Position numbers and translations under genes: made by a program
The notes under the pieces: generated by a model
Told to the model about the DNA's origin: nothing
Database searches by the model: none
The model's input: the letters and a program-made list of their open reading frames with translations, nothing else
Shown here: piece after piece, positions 60,683 to 64,000 of the stretch
Position numbering within the stretch: position 1 is the first letter of the stretch
Layout: each line of letters opens with the position of its first letter
Source of the DNA: Castor canadensis
Taxonomy: Eukaryota; Chordata; Mammalia; Rodentia; Castoridae
Direction of reading: 5' to 3'
NCBI RefSeq assembly: GCF_047511655.1
Contig: NC_133387.1
Span: forward strand, 19,524,353-19,588,352
Length of the DNA: 64,000 bases

Positions 60683-63600
60683 CTTTTTTTTAATTTATTT
60701 TTTTATTATTCATATGTGCATACAATGCTTGGGTCATTTCTCCACCATGCCCCCACCCCCTCCCTTACCACCCACCTGCTCCCTCCCTCTCCCCCCCACC
60801 CCCTCAAAACCTGGCAGAAACTATTTTGCCCTTATCTCTAATTTTGTTGAGGAGAGAGTATAAGCAATAATAGGAAGGAGCAAGGGTTTTTGCTAGTTGA
60901 GATAAGGATAGCTATACAGGGAGTTGACTCACATTAATTTCCTGTGCATGTGTGTTACTTTCTAGGTTAATTATTCTTGATCTAACCTTTTCTCTAGTTC
61001 CTGGTCCCTTTCTCCTATTGGTCTCAGTTGCTTTTAAGTATATGCTTTAGTTTCTCTGTGTTGAGGGCAACAAATGCTATCTAATTTTTTAGGTGTCTTC
61101 CCTATCCTCACCCCTCCCTTGTGTGCTCTCGCTTTTATCATGTGCTCAAAGTCCAATCCCCTTGTTGTGTTTGCCCTTGATCTAAAGTCCACATATGAGG
61201 GAGAACATACGATTTTTGGTCTTTTGGGCCAGGCTAACCTCACTCAGAATGATGTTCTCCAATTCCATCCATTTACCAGCAAATGATAACATTACATTCT
61301 TCTTCATGGCTGCATAAAATTCCATTGTGTATAGATACCACATTTTCTTGATCCATTTGTCAGTAGTGGGGCATCTTGGCTGTTTCCATAACTTGGCTAT
61401 TGTGAATAGGGCTGCAATAAACATGGGTGTGGAGGTGCCTCTGCAGTAACCTGTGTCACAGTCTTTTGGGTATATCCCCAAGAGTGGTATTGCTGGATCA
61501 AATGGTAGATCAATGTTTAGCTTTTTAAGAAGCCTCCAAATTTTTTTCCAGAGTGGTTGTACTAGTTTACATTCCCACCAACAGTGTAAGAGGGTTCCTT
61601 TTTCCCCCGCATCCTTGCCAACACCTGTTGTTACTGGAATTGCTAATGATGGCTATTCTAACAGGGGTGAGGTGGAATCTTAGTGTGGTTTTAATTTGCA
61701 TTTCCTTTATTGCTAGAGATGGTGAGCATTTTTTCATGTGTTTTCTGGCCATTTGAATTTCTTCTTTTGAGAAAGTTCTGTTTAGTTCACTTGCCCATTT
61801 CTTTATTGGTTCATTGATTTTGGGAGAATTTAGTTTTTTAAGTTTCCTGTATATTCTGGTTATCAGTCCTTTGTCTGATGTGTAGCTGGCAAATATTTTC
61901 TCCCACTCTGTGGGTGGTCTCTTCAGTTTAGAGACCATTTCTTTTGTTGAGCGGAAGCTTTTTAGTTTTATGAGGTCCCATTTATCTATGCTATCTCTTA
62001 GTTGCTGTGCTGCTGGGGTTTCGTTGAGAAAGTTCTTATCTATACCTACTAACTCCAGAGTATTTCCTACTCTCTCCTGTATCAACTTTAGAGTTTGGGG
62101 TTTGATATTAAGATCCTTGATCCATTTTGAGTTAATCTTGGTATAGGGTGATATACATGGATCTAGTTTCAGTTTTTTGCAGACTGCTAACCAGTTTTCC
62201 CAACAGTTTTTGTTGAAGAGGCTGCTATTTCTCCATCATATATTTTTAGCTCCTTTGTCAAAGACAAGTTGGTTATAGTTGTGTGGCTTCATATCTGGGT
62301 CCTCTATTCTGTTCCACTGGTCTTCATGTCTGTTTTTATGCCAGTACCATGCTGTTTTTATTGTTATTGCTTTGTTATATAGTTTGAAGTCAGGTATTGT
62401 GATACCTCCTGCATTGTTCTTTTGACTGAGTATTGCCTTGACTATTTGTGGCCTCTTGTGTTTTCATATAAATTTCACAGTAGATTTTTCAATCTCTTTA
62501 ATGAATGTCATTGGGATTTTGATGGGAATTGCATTAAACATGTAGATTACTTTTGGGAGTATAGACATTTTTACTATGTTGATTCTACCAATCCATGAGC
62601 ATGGGAGATCTCTCCACTTTCTATAGTCTTCCTCAGTCTCTTCAGAAGTTTATAATTTTTCTTGTAGAGGTCATTCACAACCTTTGTTAGGGTTACACCT
62701 AGATAATTGATTTTTTTGAGGCTGTTGTAAATGGAATTGTTTTCATATATTCTTATTCAGTTTGTTCATTTTTAGTGTATAGAAATGCTAATGATTTTTC
62801 TATGTTGATTTTATATCCTGCTACCTGGCTATAGCTATTGATGGTGTCTAGGAGCTTCTGAGTAGAGTTTTTTGGGTCTTTAAGGTATAGGATCATGTCG
62901 TCTGCAAATAGGGATATTTTGACAGTTTCTTTACCTATTTGTATTCCTTTTATTTCTTCTTCTTGCCTAATTGCTCTGGCTAGGAATTCCAGTACTATGT
63001 TGAATAGGAGTAGAGATTGTGGGCATCTTTGTCTAGTTCCTGATTTTAGAGGGAATGGTTTCAGTTTTTCTCCATTAAGTATAATGCTGGCTATAGGTTT
63101 ATCATATATAGCTTTTATAATGTTGAGGTACTTTCCTTCTATTCCTAGTTTTCTTTGAGCTTTTATCATGAAATGGTGTTGGATCTTATCAAAGGCTTTT
63201 TCTGCATCTATTGAGATGATCAAGTGGTTTTTGTCTTTGCTTCTGTTAATGTGGTTTATTACGTTTATTGATTTTTGTATGTTGAACCACCCCTGCATTC
63301 CTGGGATGAAGCCTACTTGGTCATGATGAATGATCCTTTTGATGTGTTGTTGAATTCGGTTTGCCATTATTTTGTTGAGGATTTTTGCATCAATGCTCAT
63401 TAAGGAGATTGGCCTATAGTTCTCCTTTTTGGAGGTGTCTTTGCCTGGTTTTGGGATAAGTATAATACTGGCTTCATAAAATGTGTTTGGCAGTTTTCCT
63501 TCCCTTTCTATTTTGTGGAACAGTTTAATGAGAGTTGGTATCAGTTCTTCTTTAAAGGTCTGATAGAATTCAGCAGAGAATCCATCAGGTCCTGGACTTT

Positions 63601-64000
63601 TCTTTTTGGGGAGACTCTTGATTGCTGCTTCAATTTCATTTTGTGTTATAGATCTATTCAGGTGATTGATATCCTCTTGGTTCAGTTTTGGATGATCATA
63701 TGTATCTAGAAATCTGTCCATTTCTTTAAGATTTTCAAATTTATTTGAATATAGGTTCTTAAAGTAGTCTCTGATGATTTCCTGGACTTCCATGGTGTTT
63801 GTTGTTATCTCCCCTTTTGCATTCCTGATTCTACTAATTTGGATTTTTTTCTCTCCTCATTTTAGTCAGGTTTGCCAGGAGTCTGTCGATCTTGTTTATT
63901 TTTTCAAAGAACCAACTTTTTGTTTCATTAATTCTTTGTATGGTTTTTTTGGTTTCTATTTCGTTGATTTCAGCTCTTATTTTTATTATTTCTCTCCTAT
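60683..64000 (-). mobile_element. Long L1, 3' part, running off the window end
   Basis: Minus-strand L1 with poly(A) complement at about 60683-60712, G-rich tract complement at about 60745-60803, 3' UTR to about 61181, then ORF2 from its stop at about 61182 to the window edge. At least 2.8 kb of ORF2 is present; endonuclease, ORF1 and 5' UTR would lie beyond 64000. It looks younger than element A because less of ORF2 is broken. Confidence 0.95.
61182..64000 (-). pseudogene. L1 ORF2 (reverse transcriptase), decayed
   Basis: The fragment 63793-62753 (346 codons) covers the reverse transcriptase core: [49 protein letters not shown] and the catalytic FADDM (62908-62894). Downstream fragments 62085-61567 and 61481-61182 carry the C-terminal region, including the GCGGK zinc-knuckle area and the terminal MFSLICGL. 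The frame is interrupted by a stop after NEQTE (about 62753), further stops around 62500-62700, and shifts between fragments, so it encodes no working protein. Confidence 0.92.

Noticed and set aside
61182-63793. Active L1 reverse transcriptase
   Set aside because: Although FADDM and the RT core are readable, ORF2 is broken by stops and frameshifts within the window.
1-64000. CRISPR arrays, tRNA genes, operons or other bacterial-type systems
   Set aside because: No spaced direct-repeat arrays. All tRNA-like boxes belong to SINEs. Introns and mammalian repeats show eukaryotic nuclear DNA.

Overview
The window is mammalian nuclear DNA, almost certainly rodent. It is mostly introns and interspersed repeats. 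B1-like (7SL-derived) and ID-like (tRNA-derived) SINEs occur alone or fused head to tail, next to L1 LINEs, MIR/L2, hAT and Tigger DNA transposon relics and MaLR/ERVL-type LTR relics. The ID-like consensus (tRNA-type A and B boxes, ending in 'cagtaccrcca' plus poly(A)) and the fused B1-ID form point to the beaver/kangaroo-rat side of the rodents. That lineage call is inference. I see no bacterial-type operons, CRISPR arrays or replication origins.

The one convincing protein-coding gene is a plus-strand SLC23A4 orthologue (sodium-dependent nucleobase transporter, NAT/NCS2 family). Twelve coding exons run from 5788 to 46536. Every internal boundary is GT-AG, the phases agree throughout, and the spliced reading frame of about 580 residues has no internal stop. 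SLC23A4 is known to be active in rodents and a pseudogene in humans and other higher primates, so this is an intact copy of a gene lost on our own lineage. The first exon is the least certain, because the N-terminus of this family is not conserved.

Layout: 1-5787 is upstream DNA with three tandem SINEs, a decayed retroviral remnant with an LTR, and two MaLR LTR relics. 5788-46536 is the gene. Its 16-kb intron 3 holds a U2 snRNA retropseudogene, old L1 pieces and a small L1 insertion with a 15-bp target duplication. Intron 4 has a 225-bp polypurine tract and intron 8 a 210-bp polypyrimidine tract. About 730 bp past the stop codon lies a 1.07-kb G-rich minisatellite (47270-48345) with a 79-bp higher-order unit. 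48.4-60.6 kb has no recognised gene; it contains a nested pair of L1s (51371-53851) with both target duplications still readable, plus LTR and SINE relics. 60683-64000 is the 3' part of a long minus-strand L1 that leaves the window inside ORF2.

The exons together encode a membrane protein with the NAT hallmarks: the QH pair at the exon 2/3 junction, the [10 protein letters not shown] segment, the [10 protein letters not shown] signature, and two N-glycosylation sequons in an early loop. I found no credible new multi-gene system. The most unusual features are the minisatellite just behind the gene, an inverted pair of related LTRs enclosing exons 1-2, and the nested L1 structure.
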